DNA from: Micrasema longulum
Lineage: Eukaryota; Arthropoda; Insecta; Trichoptera; Brachycentridae
Assembly: GCA_022494885.1 (NCBI GenBank)
Contig: JAGVSM010003488.1
Location: 62,001 to 126,000 of the forward strand
DNA length: 64,000 nt
Direction: 5' to 3'
In this document: positions 11,165-22,068 of the stretch, in pieces
Layout of the letters: every line of letters begins with the position of its first letter
Position numbering within the stretch: position 1 is the first letter of the stretch
The notes under the pieces: generated by a model
Seen by the model: the letters and a program-made list of their open reading frames with translations, nothing else
Databases searched by the model: none
What the model was told of the DNA's origin: nothing
Made by a program: the position numbers and the translations under genes

Positions 11165-11455
11165 TATGTAGGTGAAATAATTCAATCACACGAATCTCAC
11201 CCGCATAAATAAAAGTTTCACCTCTTAAACTTCACAAGCATCAACAGATGAAAGAATTGAAGGAATATAGATGTTCAGATATGGGCAGAATGGTGAATGT
11301 TACACAATGTGTAAAGTGGTCACTTAAACCAGAAAATGACAGATCATAAGCCCTGTAGATGCCTAGACTTCTATATTAGCTTTTCTGAAATGTTCTTCAT
11401 CTCTGTTGTAATATGTTAATGTTATCAGCTTCCCATGGAGTTATTATGGTACATT
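11165..11455. mobile_element. MITE-1, right half
   Basis: Runs from AAGTTTCACCTCTTAAACTT through GATATGGGCAGAATGGTGAA, TTACACAATGTGTAAAGTGG, AATGACAGATCATAAGCCC and CTTCATCTCTGTTGTAATAT to the AGCTTCCCATGGAGTTATT segment. It is one of the least diverged arms. The left arm and the outer terminus are absent. Confidence 0.7.
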
Positions 11456-12419
11456 CTTAAATGACTGCGTGCGTATGTATATATGTAACAGGGTGTGTTT
11501 GTGTATATTTGTATAATATTAAGTGTTCAGGTGTGTGTGCATCATTAAAAAGCAAATTGGAGGGTATCGCAGCCAGCTATTAGCGGCATATTCAATATAT
11601 CAATAAATGAAATAAAATATTTATAGATTAAACAAGAACGATAGAAAAAAGAGTGTTGTGCATAGTTAGTGCTACTGACTGGCAGATGAAATTAATATTT
11701 ATATTGCGTCACGCAAAAAGGAACACTTAAATTAATTTCAGAGAGTAGGTTTGATGAGTCTACTTTCTTTTTTTTATAATTTATATAAAACGCATAATTT
11801 AGACATAGTGCGTCTATTTTCAAGGGTAAAAATCCATTTTCTTTATTTGATTGGCTGTATTTGGCTGTTTCTTTTAGATAAATGAATTATATTCATCGCA
11901 ATTTTTCCTTTATTTTGTCTTTACGAAAACATTTATCATTTGCTCCTGAAAAGAAGTTGTTAAAGTGAATTCAGCCATTAAATCATAAATATTATCTTAT
12001 GCAAGTTTTACAATATTTAACATAACATAAACAATATAAACTTACAATAGTGGAAGAGGTGGTTTCCCCTCTCTTCGACTACAAAAACGATTCCTTATTT
12101 AAGTTAACCTGTGCTAGAGAGTTTACTTTGAGATTGAAACAACATACCCAGAGCAATCATATTAATGGCTTCGCCGTAATACTCAAAGGGGTTACTTTAG
12201 AGCTATATAGCCAATAAAATAACATGCTGGGATAATAAAGACTTTGCTTCAGGTAGGATACACTTATATTTAATTGTCCATTACAGTTTTTTGACAAAAT
12301 CGATGAAAAAGTAATTGAATACTAGGTTTTTGTATTGTTTAGAAGGTAATAAACTATTTTCAGGTAACGCACAAAAATGACAAAGCAAGAACAAAAAATA
12401 TATAAAAAATATAATTACG
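11456..12419. other. AT-rich sequence without a recognised gene
   Basis: Contains GCGTCACGC near 11706 and otherwise simple A/T-rich sequence. No open frame or repeat family was recognised. Confidence 0.4.
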
Positions 12420-12475
12420 TCAGCTTGTGGTCCCATGGCTATTGTCGTAGACTCACGGATCAAAGGTCACGGATC
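12420..12475 (+). mobile_element. SINE-B head fragment
   Basis: CAGCTTGTGGTCCCATGGCT followed by GACTCACGGATCAAAGGTC matches the tRNA-like head of SINE-B (GTGGTCCCGTGGCTAGTG, GACTCACAGACCAAAGGTC). It breaks off after the B-box start, at a junction with LINE sequence. Confidence 0.6.
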
Positions 12476-12560
12476 AGTTTCAGGATGCAGAACTAAGTTT
12501 GCACAGAGGCACTCCTTACTAGTTGGTCCAAGATCATTCAATCTTCTGCCTAAGGAATTC
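12476..12560 (+). mobile_element. LINE RT C-terminal scrap
   Basis: Reads FAQRHSLLVGPRSFNLLPK, the motif at the extreme C-terminus of Jockey/CR1-type reverse transcriptases (R-x-FxxxGPRxxNxLP). Only about 85 bp survive, squeezed between a SINE-B head and an RTE tail in the opposite orientation. Confidence 0.5.
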
Positions 12561-12835
12561 TTCTTCTTCTCTAAAGCCAGTCCCTCAATGCTGAGGATCG
12601 TGATTACCATGAACACTTCTGATCAGTCTGTTCTACTCCAGTCTGTCCTCGCCCGATGAACTGACTTATCAAATTTTAGCCCCGCAGCTACCTTTATTTG
12701 GTCAGTCCATCTATATGGGATTCTATCCCGGCTGCTCCTACCTTCAACTCGGCCAGACATTATTGCCTTTTCTAGATTGTCTGGCTCACGTCTAGCAATA
12801 TGTCCAAAGAAAGAAAGACAAAGAATGACAGTATC
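12556..12835 (-). mobile_element. RTE-like LINE C-terminus and 3' end
   Basis: The minus strand reads HIARREPDNLEKAIMSGR, then RDRIPYRWTDQIK, and further on RSVHGNHDPQH after a frame break. This is the C-terminal tail typical of insect RTE-like LINEs (GHIARRxDxxxxKxIxxGxxxGRRxxGRPxxRWxDxIK), followed by an AGAAGAAGAAGAA-type 3' end. Dead by frameshifts and stops. Confidence 0.7.
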
Positions 12836-13769
12836 TAAGGAATTACAGACCTTATTACAGGACCTAAGGAATTACAAAAAATTAAATCTCTGAGACAGTT
12901 AAAGTAGGATTGAGGTCTTGGATTAGCATGAAAGAAACAGATCGAAACTTTAAAAAAAAAATATATAATTAAAACTAAAAATAAAATACATACAGCAAAT
13001 ACAGTTTTTATAATATCAGCATATATTTATTTTGTTTTTCTTTTTATGGTTTTGTTATACTTTATTTACATGCTTAAAACATACTCTAAGCTTTAAAATT
13101 ATAAATTATTAAAAATAATAACCAACGCTCAGACGCTGAATTCTTTGTGGGCATTTTTTTCAAATTATGATATGGCTTAATTTTAGGATGTATTTTTGTA
13201 ATGAAAATTCTATGTAAATATATTTATGGAAAAAAAAATATTTATCAGTGTTTTTTTACTTGTTTTTTCGAACATAAATTTGTAGGCAGGTCTTTTAACT
13301 ATTATAAAAAATAAATATAAAGTACATCAGGCAGAATAAAATGATTAAATAATTTAATTTCTTTGGAAGTTAAGGGTGCAAATAACGAATGCAACGCAAC
13401 TGAAGCATTAAGTCAAATGAAGGAACGTAATAAAGACGGAAAGGGTTGGTGAGTGTGTAATTTATTAAGTGCATTAAATTTTCCACATTCCGAGAGTAAC
13501 TAGGAACCCGAGGGTGGGAGTAAACTCTGAAACAGCTTCAAGAAAGTGTCTCACACGTGAATACTATCAAATTATTATACGGGAATACGTCCCTGAGGAT
13601 ATTAGCCATATTATAGGAGCAAACGGCTTTTAACGTCATTAATTTAAGGAATAATATGCCTCTGCTGATGACAACTCAATATAGAATCAAATATAAAAAT
13701 TCTAAGCAATGTCGTTTTATAGAGTTGAAAAACCTATTTCCTTAGAAAACAAAATCTAAAATATAAATT
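12836..13769. other. AT-rich sequence without a recognised gene
   Basis: Nothing recognised. A 13380-13620 patch is more GC-rich but has no open frame. Confidence 0.4.
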
Positions 13770-14270
13770 TAAATGAAGACAAGTCTAGTAAAGATCTCGG
13801 AGTTGAAACCGTAGATGAAACTTACCTTTAATAAGCACATTGATACTATGATTAATTAGTCCCTAAAACTCTATGGATTTGGTTGCAGAACATTTGGTGA
13901 CTTTGCAAATATGTTAATAATTAAAGTACTTTATTGTTCACATGTTCGTCCTCTTTTAGAATATACCTCTGAGATCTGGTCTCCCTTCTATGTAAGCCGG
14001 ATAGATCATACTGTATCGGTGCAACATCGTCTGCCTCTAAGAATTTATACATTTTTATCACGAGTAGATTATGTGAACTAAACTTTGTTAGGCATGAGCT
14101 TTTACGTTTGATTCTCGAATAAAAAATCATGATAAACAATGGAATTGCGTATGTTTGCCTGGACCATAAAAACCTTGGTGCTGTAAATTTTAAACGTAGT
14201 ACCTGCTAACAACCCTTTCACTGTCACTTGATTACAATGATTTAGCAATTACTAAGCACTACTTTATCTT
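13770..14270 (+). mobile_element. Jockey-like LINE RT relic
   Basis: Frames switch but keep KDLGVETVDETYL and LLEYTSEIWSPFY. These correspond to the KDLGVxxDxxLxFxxHI and RxxLEYxSxxWSP landmarks downstream of the polymerase active site in Jockey-type LINEs. Multiple stops and frameshifts. The segment at 29.46-30.8 kb is another element of this kind. Confidence 0.7.
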
Positions 14271-14739
14271 TTTTATAGTTTATAAAAACATTGTCATGGA
14301 AATAGACTTTTGTAATTGAATTTAAAACAGTTTTTGCTACCAATAGTGTTGGCAATATAATCATGTGAATGAATTAACATATCCGTCATTAGCCTTCCAT
14401 ACAATTTGCCAGACGTACAGGGAAAGGGACTGGAAGCTCTACTACTCATAAGGAAAGAAACTCTACAACTTACCTTGAAAGTGGAAGAGTTTAATTAAAT
14501 TCGTGGTTCATGAAATTGAAAAAAATGAACACTTGTAAAAATTCCAAAAAAATTGCTTTCACTAGATATTTTCAAATTCATTTAAAATAAAAGTTCTTTT
14601 TTAGTGGGCAGATAAAGCTTGCACATATGAACTTAAATAATCTAAATACTTATGAAACACATCAAATGATGAGAAATGTAGTTAAATTTGAACAAAATTT
14701 GAACATCCATCTGTTATCTGGCAAGTGACGTGATTAGTA

Positions 14740-14965
14740 GAAAATACACTACCTACCTTTATCTTCAAGTATTGAGTAAGTACATCGATATGTACTAAGG
14801 GGACACGTGCGTCACGGTACACATATCTGCGCATTAAAAGGAGATACCTTCACAGTGACGTCGTAATTGAAGATAAATTCTTCAGAGTGATTAGGAAGAT
14901 ACACTACTGACGTTCTATCTTCAAGGTAGGTACATTGGTATGTACCGATGTGTCTATTACCCCAC
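14740..14965. repeat. Local direct repeat with palindromic cores
   Basis: Two roughly 65-bp units (14740-14807 and 14897-14960) share GATACACTAC or AATACACTAC, then TATCTTCAAG, a GTACAT-NNNN-ATGTAC-type core, and a G/C-rich end. They are about 155 bp apart. No coding potential. Confidence 0.5.
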
Positions 14966-15739
14966 AGTACACTAATATTGACTTATTAAAATTGACAAAA
15001 ATGTTATTTACAATTAAGGTAATTTTTTAATCGTTCTGAAGTGGCCAGCCTTTTTCTTAAAAGCCTATTAAAATAACGCGAGAGAAGTAAGTAAATTTTG
15101 AAGTCAAATTAAATTCTGACGTATTTGTTAATTTTTAATCCGAACGGCTAGACGCAGAGAAAATATGTCAAGATGTTGCCCTATTTACATATAAGAGCAT
15201 CTGGCCGAAAAAACATTGTCACAATAAAAAAAAAATTTAGTTTTTATTTTTTTCATCTTATTTATTATCTTCCTCAGTGTACGTATCGAGATATTAAAAG
15301 TTGTAATACCTCGGTAGATAAATATATACAAAAGTTAAGCATGCCGTTTTTATAATTGTCAAAAATCATTTTCAAGATACGATTTTTTGCCTTAATTGGG
15401 ATTTATTTGAGTTAGCCAAAATTTTAAAAAAATCACCATAATTCCCTTAATACATAATTAAACTATTGTTATAGTTGTTAAAACATATAAAATAATATGT
15501 TCAATACAAAATGACAAAACATGCATAAGAGTTTTACTAGAGCTGGCTGTTTTCTGAAAAATGCACATCAAGGGTTGTGTGGTCAGCCAGAATTTTAAAA
15601 CAAATCAAACAGGTTAAATGCATAAATAAATTATTTTTTATATTATACAATAAAAAAATGGATGGATGCGTTATATATCATTTGTTAAAGTAAAAATCAT
15701 TCCAATTGTTGTTTCTTCACTTGTTTCACAAGAGTGATA
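14966..15739. other. AT-rich sequence without a recognised gene
   Basis: Nothing recognised. AGCTGGCTGTTTTCTGAAAA near 15540 faintly resembles the MITE-3 terminus seen at 35.2 and 53.4 kb. Confidence 0.35.
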
Positions 15740-16095
15740 TTGGTTACAAATTATGTGGGTATGCATTGGTCAAGTATTGTCATAACTTCTAAATCCTTTT
15801 TACCCACAACCACTGTTCACTTTCTATCTCAGTATCTTTCGATCACCCGCCACATTAGAACCTCGTGTCGTACATCGCGCGTTTATTTAATTGAACGTGT
15901 GTGCCGCATTATAAAACTTTGTTTACACCAACTACCAATGTTGAGTTCCAGATCAGGACTTTCCCTCGTGTTAGTGCCATTGCAAGTATCAAGTCAGATT
16001 TGAAAAGTCCACCAAGAACGAAAATAAGGTTAGTCTCCCTTTCAAATCCATCTCATATGTTGGATTTATGACCGATTGACACTGCATACCGCTTT
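15740..16095 (+). repeat. Repeat Y, copy 1 (unclassified)
   Basis: Matches 36036-36390 in reverse complement over about 350 bp. Shared blocks include TTTTTACCCACA-CCACTGTT, TAGAACCTCGTGT or AAGACCTCGTGT, CGCGTTTATTTAATTGAACG (other copy TTTGTTGAACG), GTGTTAGTGCC, AATCCATCTCAT and ATGACCGATTGACAC-GCATACC. An 89-codon frame covers it, but the reading frame is not preserved between copies beyond short stretches, so coding is doubtful. Confidence 0.7.
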
Positions 16096-16204
16096 AATTA
16101 TTTTTTTAGTGGCATTTTCATCGTTGTAAATAACTCATTATCATAAAAATTTAGAATCAAGTTTGGGTAGAGTTGTGTTTTTAATATTTGCAACCATCAC
16201 AATT

Positions 16205-16300
16205 TAATCGATATAATATTTATTTATTTATTTTGTTCATTAACGCCCAAAAGGCATTTACAAAAAATGAAAATGAAATACATGCTAACGTACTAAATAA
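16205..16300 (-). mobile_element. LINE-type 3' tail
   Basis: On the minus strand a short GC-containing segment (GCCTTTTGGGCGTTAATGAA) is followed by (AAAT)n, the usual end of animal LINE copies. No coding part is attached; the sequence upstream on that strand is simple A/T. Confidence 0.4.
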
Positions 16301-17224
16301 TAAACACAGAATATACAGAAAAAATATGTGAAATTAGCTAAAAAGGATATAATAAAAAGTTTTACGAAGTAAAAAAAAAACATTTATAACAAAGATATGC
16401 AAGAAAAAACAGTAAGCATATAAACAAAAAATGCAAAGATATAAGCTTATGACATAAAAAACAAACAATAAATAAAGTGTTACGGTAAGCAAGAAAGACA
16501 TTTTTAAGTTAAATTAATAAAAAAGCAAGCATATATTATCACGAAAAAAATAGAAATAAAAATATGTATCTATGAAACGCGTATTTGCCAACTATTTACA
16601 ATGCAATTTGATATAATAGTAAAAAATAAAAAACAAGCATATGGTAATAAAAATAAACAAGTAGGTATTTTTTTAATTTATGGAATTGAATTGTCAATAA
16701 TAGTTTGACGAGCAGCTACAAATAAACTTGATATTATTGACTTATAAAATAGTAAATAATTAGACAGAATGTCTGCAGCCGTTCCATAAGTGTTACCTAA
16801 CCTACGCAGTCTCGGTATCAATGAATTGTTTTGTCGGTTGGAAGAAGTACTGGAGCAATGAAACAATAAAGTACTCAATAACAATAAGTAATATGCCATA
16901 TTTATGATAGTTAGGGAGTTTATCATTACAATTTTTTTAACATTACGTATGTACATAACATAAACATAACATTAGGGTATAGATAAATATATTGTTTAGA
17001 AAATTAGTGCTGCTAAAACATATGATTCTTCACTATTTAGAGGAACTAGTTATATTTATTTGTGAAGTTTTTTTTGTTATAATTATAATCACAAAGTTAG
17101 TCCTTTTAACATACAATTTTAAATAAATTGTAGGGGGCATGTTTAGAAAATAATTTTACTAGATATTTATATTTTTTTAGAGAAGTTGTATTTTAAAAAA
17201 AATTACAGGATATTGTTAATACAC
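16301..17224. other. AT-rich sequence without a recognised gene
   Basis: A-rich with recurring AAGCATAT words (16410-16650) that suggest a degenerate tandem array. No gene. Confidence 0.4.
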
Positions 17225-17455
17225 TTGTTGACCATTTTACCACATAGTTGTCATCCCGTTAAATGCATGTAGTGAGCCATGACACAAACTTCTTTATGCC
17301 TTTCCCAAAGAACTCTCCTCCAGATCCTTCTCTTAATTAAGAACCTCTTGCTGCACCTGCTCGTCAGTTGAAAATTTGATACCTCTCATGTGTGCCTTTA
17401 AAAAGGAAGGTGCTAAGTCAGGAAAATACGAGGGGTGGTTCAAAACCTCCCAACA
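17225..17455 (-). mobile_element. Mariner transposase C-terminal relic, minus copy
   Basis: The minus strand reads WEVLNHPSYFPDLAPS, the D-containing PxYSPDLAPSDYHLF signature of Tc1/mariner transposases, then a decayed C-terminus with QLTSRCSKRF and ERHKEVCV-like segments. It faces the related plus-strand copy at 17475-17752 head to head, with only about 20-30 bp between them. Confidence 0.7.
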
Positions 17456-17474
17456 AAATAAGCCCATTATTGTA

Positions 17475-17752
17475 CAGCCTTAGCCACCAAGGCGCTCTTC
17501 AACTCATTTGGTTAAGATGTTTAGAACTTTCCCTCGTATTTTTCTGACTTGGCGTCTTCAAATTATCATATTTTCACCCCTTCGAATACAAATATTGGTG
17601 GAATTAAATTTTCAATCCACGAGCAGGTGCAGAAAAAAGTTCCGAAGTGGGAGAAGAAGCTGGCGAGAGAGTTCTTGGAGGAAGGCATAAAGAAGCTTGT
17701 GTCACGGCTCACCACATGCATTGAACGACATGGTGATTATTTTGAAAAATAG
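17475..17752 (+). mobile_element. Mariner transposase C-terminal relic, plus copy
   Basis: Reads HYCTALATKALFNSFG, a stop, then PSYFSDLASSNYHIFTP, EQVQKKVPKWEKKLAREFLE and TTCIERHGDYFEK. This is the last third of a mariner transposase, ending at a stop. DNA identity to the minus copy is clear (GAGCAGGTGCAG, GGCATAAAGAAG, GTCA-GGCTCAC). Both copies lack the N-terminal half and any terminal repeat I can see. Confidence 0.75.
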
Positions 17753-17755
17753 TCT

Positions 17756-18489
17756 ACAAGTGCATCAACAATATAATAAAAATAAAGTACAAGTTCTTTC
17801 TGAACATGCTTCGTATTTAAATTGTACACATTTGAAAATCATAAGCTTTTCAAATCTTTTCAATTTTATCTCAAGAGATTATATATTATAGAATTTGAGC
17901 CCTGTAAATGTTGGATGAAATAATCATTTAAAAATCCTTTATTTTGGTTGACATATAAATCAATTACTTTTGAATAAAAAGTTTTAACTCTAGCTAAAAC
18001 CCTCGATATCATTAATTTTGATCAACGTGTTGACAAATTATTATCTTCCTCTTAATTGCGAATAAAACAGTACATAACAAATCCGGCAAATTAAATTCCT
18101 AGTCGGAAAGGACATTATTTAAATCGTTTCATACGAATGACAATAGAATCCCAATTAGCCCTACAAAAACTAGACGTTTTTTTTCCGAGACGGTTCAAAG
18201 GACTGAATATACAAAACCTTTTTATTTCCTGGACAAAATGTTTTATGTTATTTAAGTACGTAAGTCAATTGTGTTCCGAAACGATCCTATTATTTTTGTT
18301 ACGGGGGCTGCTTTAACATCCTTAAAGATTCAACGAAATGCTTTATTTTAATATGACAAGGAATAATATACATATCTTGAACAAAAAAGGATAAAATCAT
18401 GTATTTTAAAAATGTTTGGACAGAGAGCAAAATTCTTTCCTTTAAAAGTTATATAACTTTAAAAGCTTGTGAAAATTATAATCATAAAA
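17756..18489. other. AT-rich sequence without a recognised gene
   Basis: Nothing recognised. Confidence 0.4.
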
Positions 18490-19065
18490 AAAATTAGGTT
18501 TGTATTGTTAACTCTTGTGTGGCTGTGGGGTAACACGAGTCTACACATTATGATAAAAGACTTGATATATTTATCATATTTATTTAAATGATGAATACGT
18601 ACTTATTGTTATCTTCAAACGGGCATTTTCAGATTTGTAAGGTAAACTTTGAATAAAAATGCCGGATTTTATTACAAAAAATATTTATCATTGCTATGCG
18701 AAGCATAATTATCCGAAGAAAAGTGATGCCAACACCACAATAAATATATTTTACTGTATAAGAAAGAGAATAAGAATAGAACTTATAACAAGGAAGCCGG
18801 AGACGCTGTTCTGTGGCCGGTGTTAGTGTGAAAGAGACAAAACAAAATAAGAAATTCGTTCAATCAGTCAGTGATTGGCAGTAAGCGGGAGTGCACGCTA
18901 GTTAAATGACCAGCGTACTTATGATTACTAATTTATTTTGCTTTAACAGGCTTAAATTGTTAAATATTTTTTATGAATCATTGAAAAGTTATTACTTATA
19001 TGTCTGAACTTCAAAATATTCTATCGTTTCTCACAAGTAACACGATATTACATCTCCGTGTGTAA
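18490..19065. repeat. Repeat X, copy 1 (unclassified, about 575 bp)
   Basis: Collinear with 54175-55290. Shared words include GTGTGGCTGTGGGGTAACAC (copy 2 GCGTGGCTACGGTGTCACTC), TTTACTGTATAAGA, ACTTATAACAAGGAAG, AGAGACGCTGTTCT (here GGAGACGCTGTTCT), CGTTCAATCAGTC, GCTAGTTAAATGACCAGCGT and ATGTCTGAACT. No long frame, no terminal repeat found. It could be a LINE or LTR fragment, or a non-autonomous element. Confidence 0.7.
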
Positions 19066-19194
19066 AGGAATTTTGTTGCACAGCCTTTTAAGAGTTAAAA
19101 AATGATTACGTTAATAGTAGAGAGGTTAGTTGCAAACACTACTATATCTAGTCCCATTGTGGTTTTAATAGTACTGGATCTATACACGGTTTTT

Positions 19195-19530
19195 AGGGCC
19201 AGACCGCGAAACTTCAAACGAACATTCCTCGTGGTAAGCTTTAGAAAAAATCCGTACTATTTTTTTCCAAAAAGTCAATAAAAAATAAATAAATTCTTAT
19301 CTCAAAATGTAGTAAATCCTTAATTTCTCTGACAATCCTACCCAGCCGCTTCACTTGTCTGCGTCTAGTGCGTATCGCTTCGTTGATCAAATACGTTTTT
19401 ATCTCAATTTTTTTGTTAAGGACGGGTAGAGGTTTGCAGAAGGGATGCTAGTCCGGGAAATCAAAGATTTACTCCATTTTGAGATGACAATTTTTTTTTT
19501 TAAATGTTTGAAGTTTCGCGGTCTGGCCCT
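19195..19530. mobile_element. Foldback MITE, 336 bp, 25-bp perfect termini
   Basis: The ends are AGGGCCAGACCGCGAAACTT plus CAAAC at the left and the exact reverse complement at the right. The symmetry continues inside: CTCAAAATGTAGTAAATC on the left faces GATTTACTCCATTTTGAG on the right, so the whole element can fold into a long hairpin around a 100-bp GC-richer centre. No target duplication was identified with certainty. No frame. Confidence 0.8.
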
Positions 19531-19984
19531 GATAAAAGGATTATGGATTATGCTCTTATCTAAATTGTATCTCTATACAATTTTATCTAACAAGTAATGT
19601 TTTTTTCTTATTTCCGAACTACGAACTAATTACCGATTTAATGTTTAACAGTATCATTATTTTAATTTAAAAATGAAGTAATTCGAATACTCTTTATTCG
19701 CAAAATATTATTTGCAATCTTCTTAAATTTTGAATTCGGAATATTTAATAAAGTTTGTAATCTGATGCGATCCATTAGCAGCTTGAATTTTCTTAATGAA
19801 TCCGATTGAAATTCAAAGAAATTAATTAAAGAACTGAAACCCCGGTTTACAAAAGTCACACGATAACTTTTTTATTGAATTAAAATTATTAAATTTTCGG
19901 TTCAAGGAAACTGGGCAATATGCGACACGTTTCTCCATCACTAAAGACGTTTTTAAACTTCTAAGATTTTTGTTTTATGACTAA

Positions 19985-20580
19985 CTAATTGTTTGCTGTC
20001 CTAAAGTAAAGCAATTATTGAATCACACGTTAACTACTGTAGTAGCATATTATTTTTATCAAACAAAGAAAACATAGATACACTAACTGCATTACAAAAT
20101 AAAGCCTTTAGAATCATTTTGAAAAAAAACAGATACACGAGGGTAAAGTCGATGGTAAATGAAATGAAATTATTAACATATAAACAAAGAATATTTTACA
20201 ATACAATGGTATTTGTTCATAAAATTATAAACTCTAATAAAAAAACAGAATTTTGGAAAAAAATTGATCGGAACCAGCATGAACACGATCACAATACTAG
20301 AGAAAAGAACCAAATTAGACTTCCATTTAAGAAAAGGGCAAAGTCACAAAATTCAATTTTATTTAAAGCAATTAAAAAGTATTACGAAATGGAAAAAAAT
20401 ATTTATGAAGAAAAAAACATATCAAAATTTAAAATAATGGTCAAGACATATGTGATAAACAATTTATAAATTAAATATATTTGCAATGTTATTATTAGAA
20501 CACACATAACAATATGTATGATATGTGTGCCCTACTTTAAGATTTAAATAGAATAAAATACAAAGTTTAGTAATTGTTTT
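19985..20580 (+). mobile_element. Jockey/CR1-like LINE C-terminus with 3' UTR
   Basis: The best-preserved LINE coding relic here. Reading through to a stop at 20467-20469, it gives LQNKAFRIILKKNRYTRV, LLTYKQRIFYNTMVFVHKI, EHDHNTREKNQIRLPF, then SILFKAIKKYYEME and SKFKIMVKTYVINNL. This matches the usual order after the RT domain (LQNxAxRIIL, QRIxxxxxxxIxKI, HxxxTRxxxxxxxP, SLFxxGxxxYNxLP). Other 3' ends with the same tail lie at 50.83-50.97 and 60.03-60.18 kb. Confidence 0.8.
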
Positions 20581-20864
20581 AGTAAATTGAATACTCATTA
20601 TTATGAAATTTCCGCAACCAGATTAAAAATACTATTATAAAAAAATTAATTTGATTCGCCAATAAAAAACTAATAAGTAAATGCTGATGAAGATGAAGAT
20701 CACTTTTGAAGAAGAAATATGGATTCCAGGCTTCTGGAAGCTCTGTAAATACCTAAAACTGTTTTTGCCCGTGTAGAGTTACATTGAAGGTTAAATACAA
20801 TAATTGTCTACAGATATTTTAAACACTTGAATTTTGTTAAATAATTGATTGTTCAAAATGAACA

Positions 20865-21240
20865 CACGTTCTTCTTCGCAACCTTAATCCTGGTTTGCAG
20901 CAGAGTCCTGCACCTCGTTCTCTACTGCGCCCTATTATCTGCAGCCTTTTTCAGCTTAACACACGTACATACACATGAGGCCCAGTTTAAGTCCTCGCAT
21001 ACTTGATCTAAATACTGCCGTCCGGGGCGTCCTCTATGATTTGTCCCCTCAGCTGTTCCCTCTGTTATGCCATGCAGGAGACCCCCATGGCGCATTATGT
21101 GGTCGATCTAGGCAGTCGAGACGGTTTTGGTTAGGTGCCTCCCTTCTTCAATAATAATACCGAGAACCTCGTCGTTAGTGATGTGGTCATTCCAGGAAAT
21201 TCCTAATATTATTCAGTAACACCTCTTATCTCTTTCGTTA
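20865..21240 (-). mobile_element. RTE-like LINE C-terminal relic
   Basis: The minus strand reads DHIMRHGGLLHGITEGTAEG, RGRPGRQYLDQVCEDL and KLKKAADNRAQ, then a stop. This is the C-terminal tail of an RTE-like or related LINE (HIxRxxxxxxxxxxGxxxGxRxRGRPRxxWxDxxxxD). It is a different subfamily from those at 12.6, 21.3 and 44.6 kb. Confidence 0.7.
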
Positions 21241-21319
21241 AGGCATCATGTCTGACAGCCGTTACACGTTAAAAATATTAAATAAATAAAATAAAAAAAA
21301 TCGCATCACAAATACAAAT

Positions 21320-21665
21320 CTGTCATCATCATCATCATAACCAGCCCGTGTTAGTCCTCTGAAAGACATAGGCCTTCTCATGTTTTTTTCACTCCTCTTG
21401 ACTCTGTGCCGTTCTCATCCATTGTCTACCTACGAATATCATTCGATCATCTCATTGGTGGGCAACCTTGAAGCCTTGTATACCTCAGTCTCCACTCAAA
21501 AACACGCTTTGTCCATTTATCATCAGTCATTCGAGCCATATGGCCTGCTAATTTTCACTTCAACGAACCGATCCTTTCCCTACATCACATGCTTTGATTT
21601 GACTGCGGTTCCAATCATTTCTCTGTCTATCTCTTAACTTTATTCCAAGCATAACGCATTCAAAC
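21320..21665 (-). mobile_element. RTE-like LINE C-terminal relic with (ATG)n tail
   Basis: The minus strand reads GHMARMTDDKWTKRVLSGD then a stop; frames shift through WMRTAQSRGV-like sequence, and it ends in repeated GAT/ATG (plus strand TCATCATCATCATC at 21323-21336), the trinucleotide tail typical of RTE LINEs. Dead by several stops. Confidence 0.75.
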
Positions 21666-22068
21666 TCAAAATATTTTTGAGAGTTATCTTCGACTGAAAA
21701 GGGAAAACCGATATTTGTGTACAAAAATGAATTGATTTGTATGAAAATTTAAATAATCTTTGTCGGTTACTTACAATATGTGCATAGTTTACTTTTCATA
21801 AAGAAAATTTTATTTAACTTTTTAGATAAGATTGAAGATAAATGTTAACTTCTTATTGTAATCGGGGCCCACCACAGGAAAACACCAATTTAAATTTATT
21901 TGTAATGTACAGAGTTTCTTTGTTTCAGGTCCCGACTAGCTAGGAAACTCCTGTGTTTAGGAAGGACCTTATTTTTTACATGTGTTTTTTTTTTATTTCC
22001 TTAAATGATGCTTAATAAATTCAAAGAATAATAATAACATTAGAAAAAATCAATATAAATATAAATTA
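21666..22068. other. AT-rich sequence without a recognised gene
   Basis: GGGGCCCACCACAGGAAAAC near 21865 is the only GC-rich patch. Nothing assigned. Confidence 0.35.

Noticed and set aside
20684..20720. Hammerhead motif at CTGATGA near 20.68 kb
   Set aside because: The downstream GAA is not followed by a stem III or GTH, and stem II does not fold.
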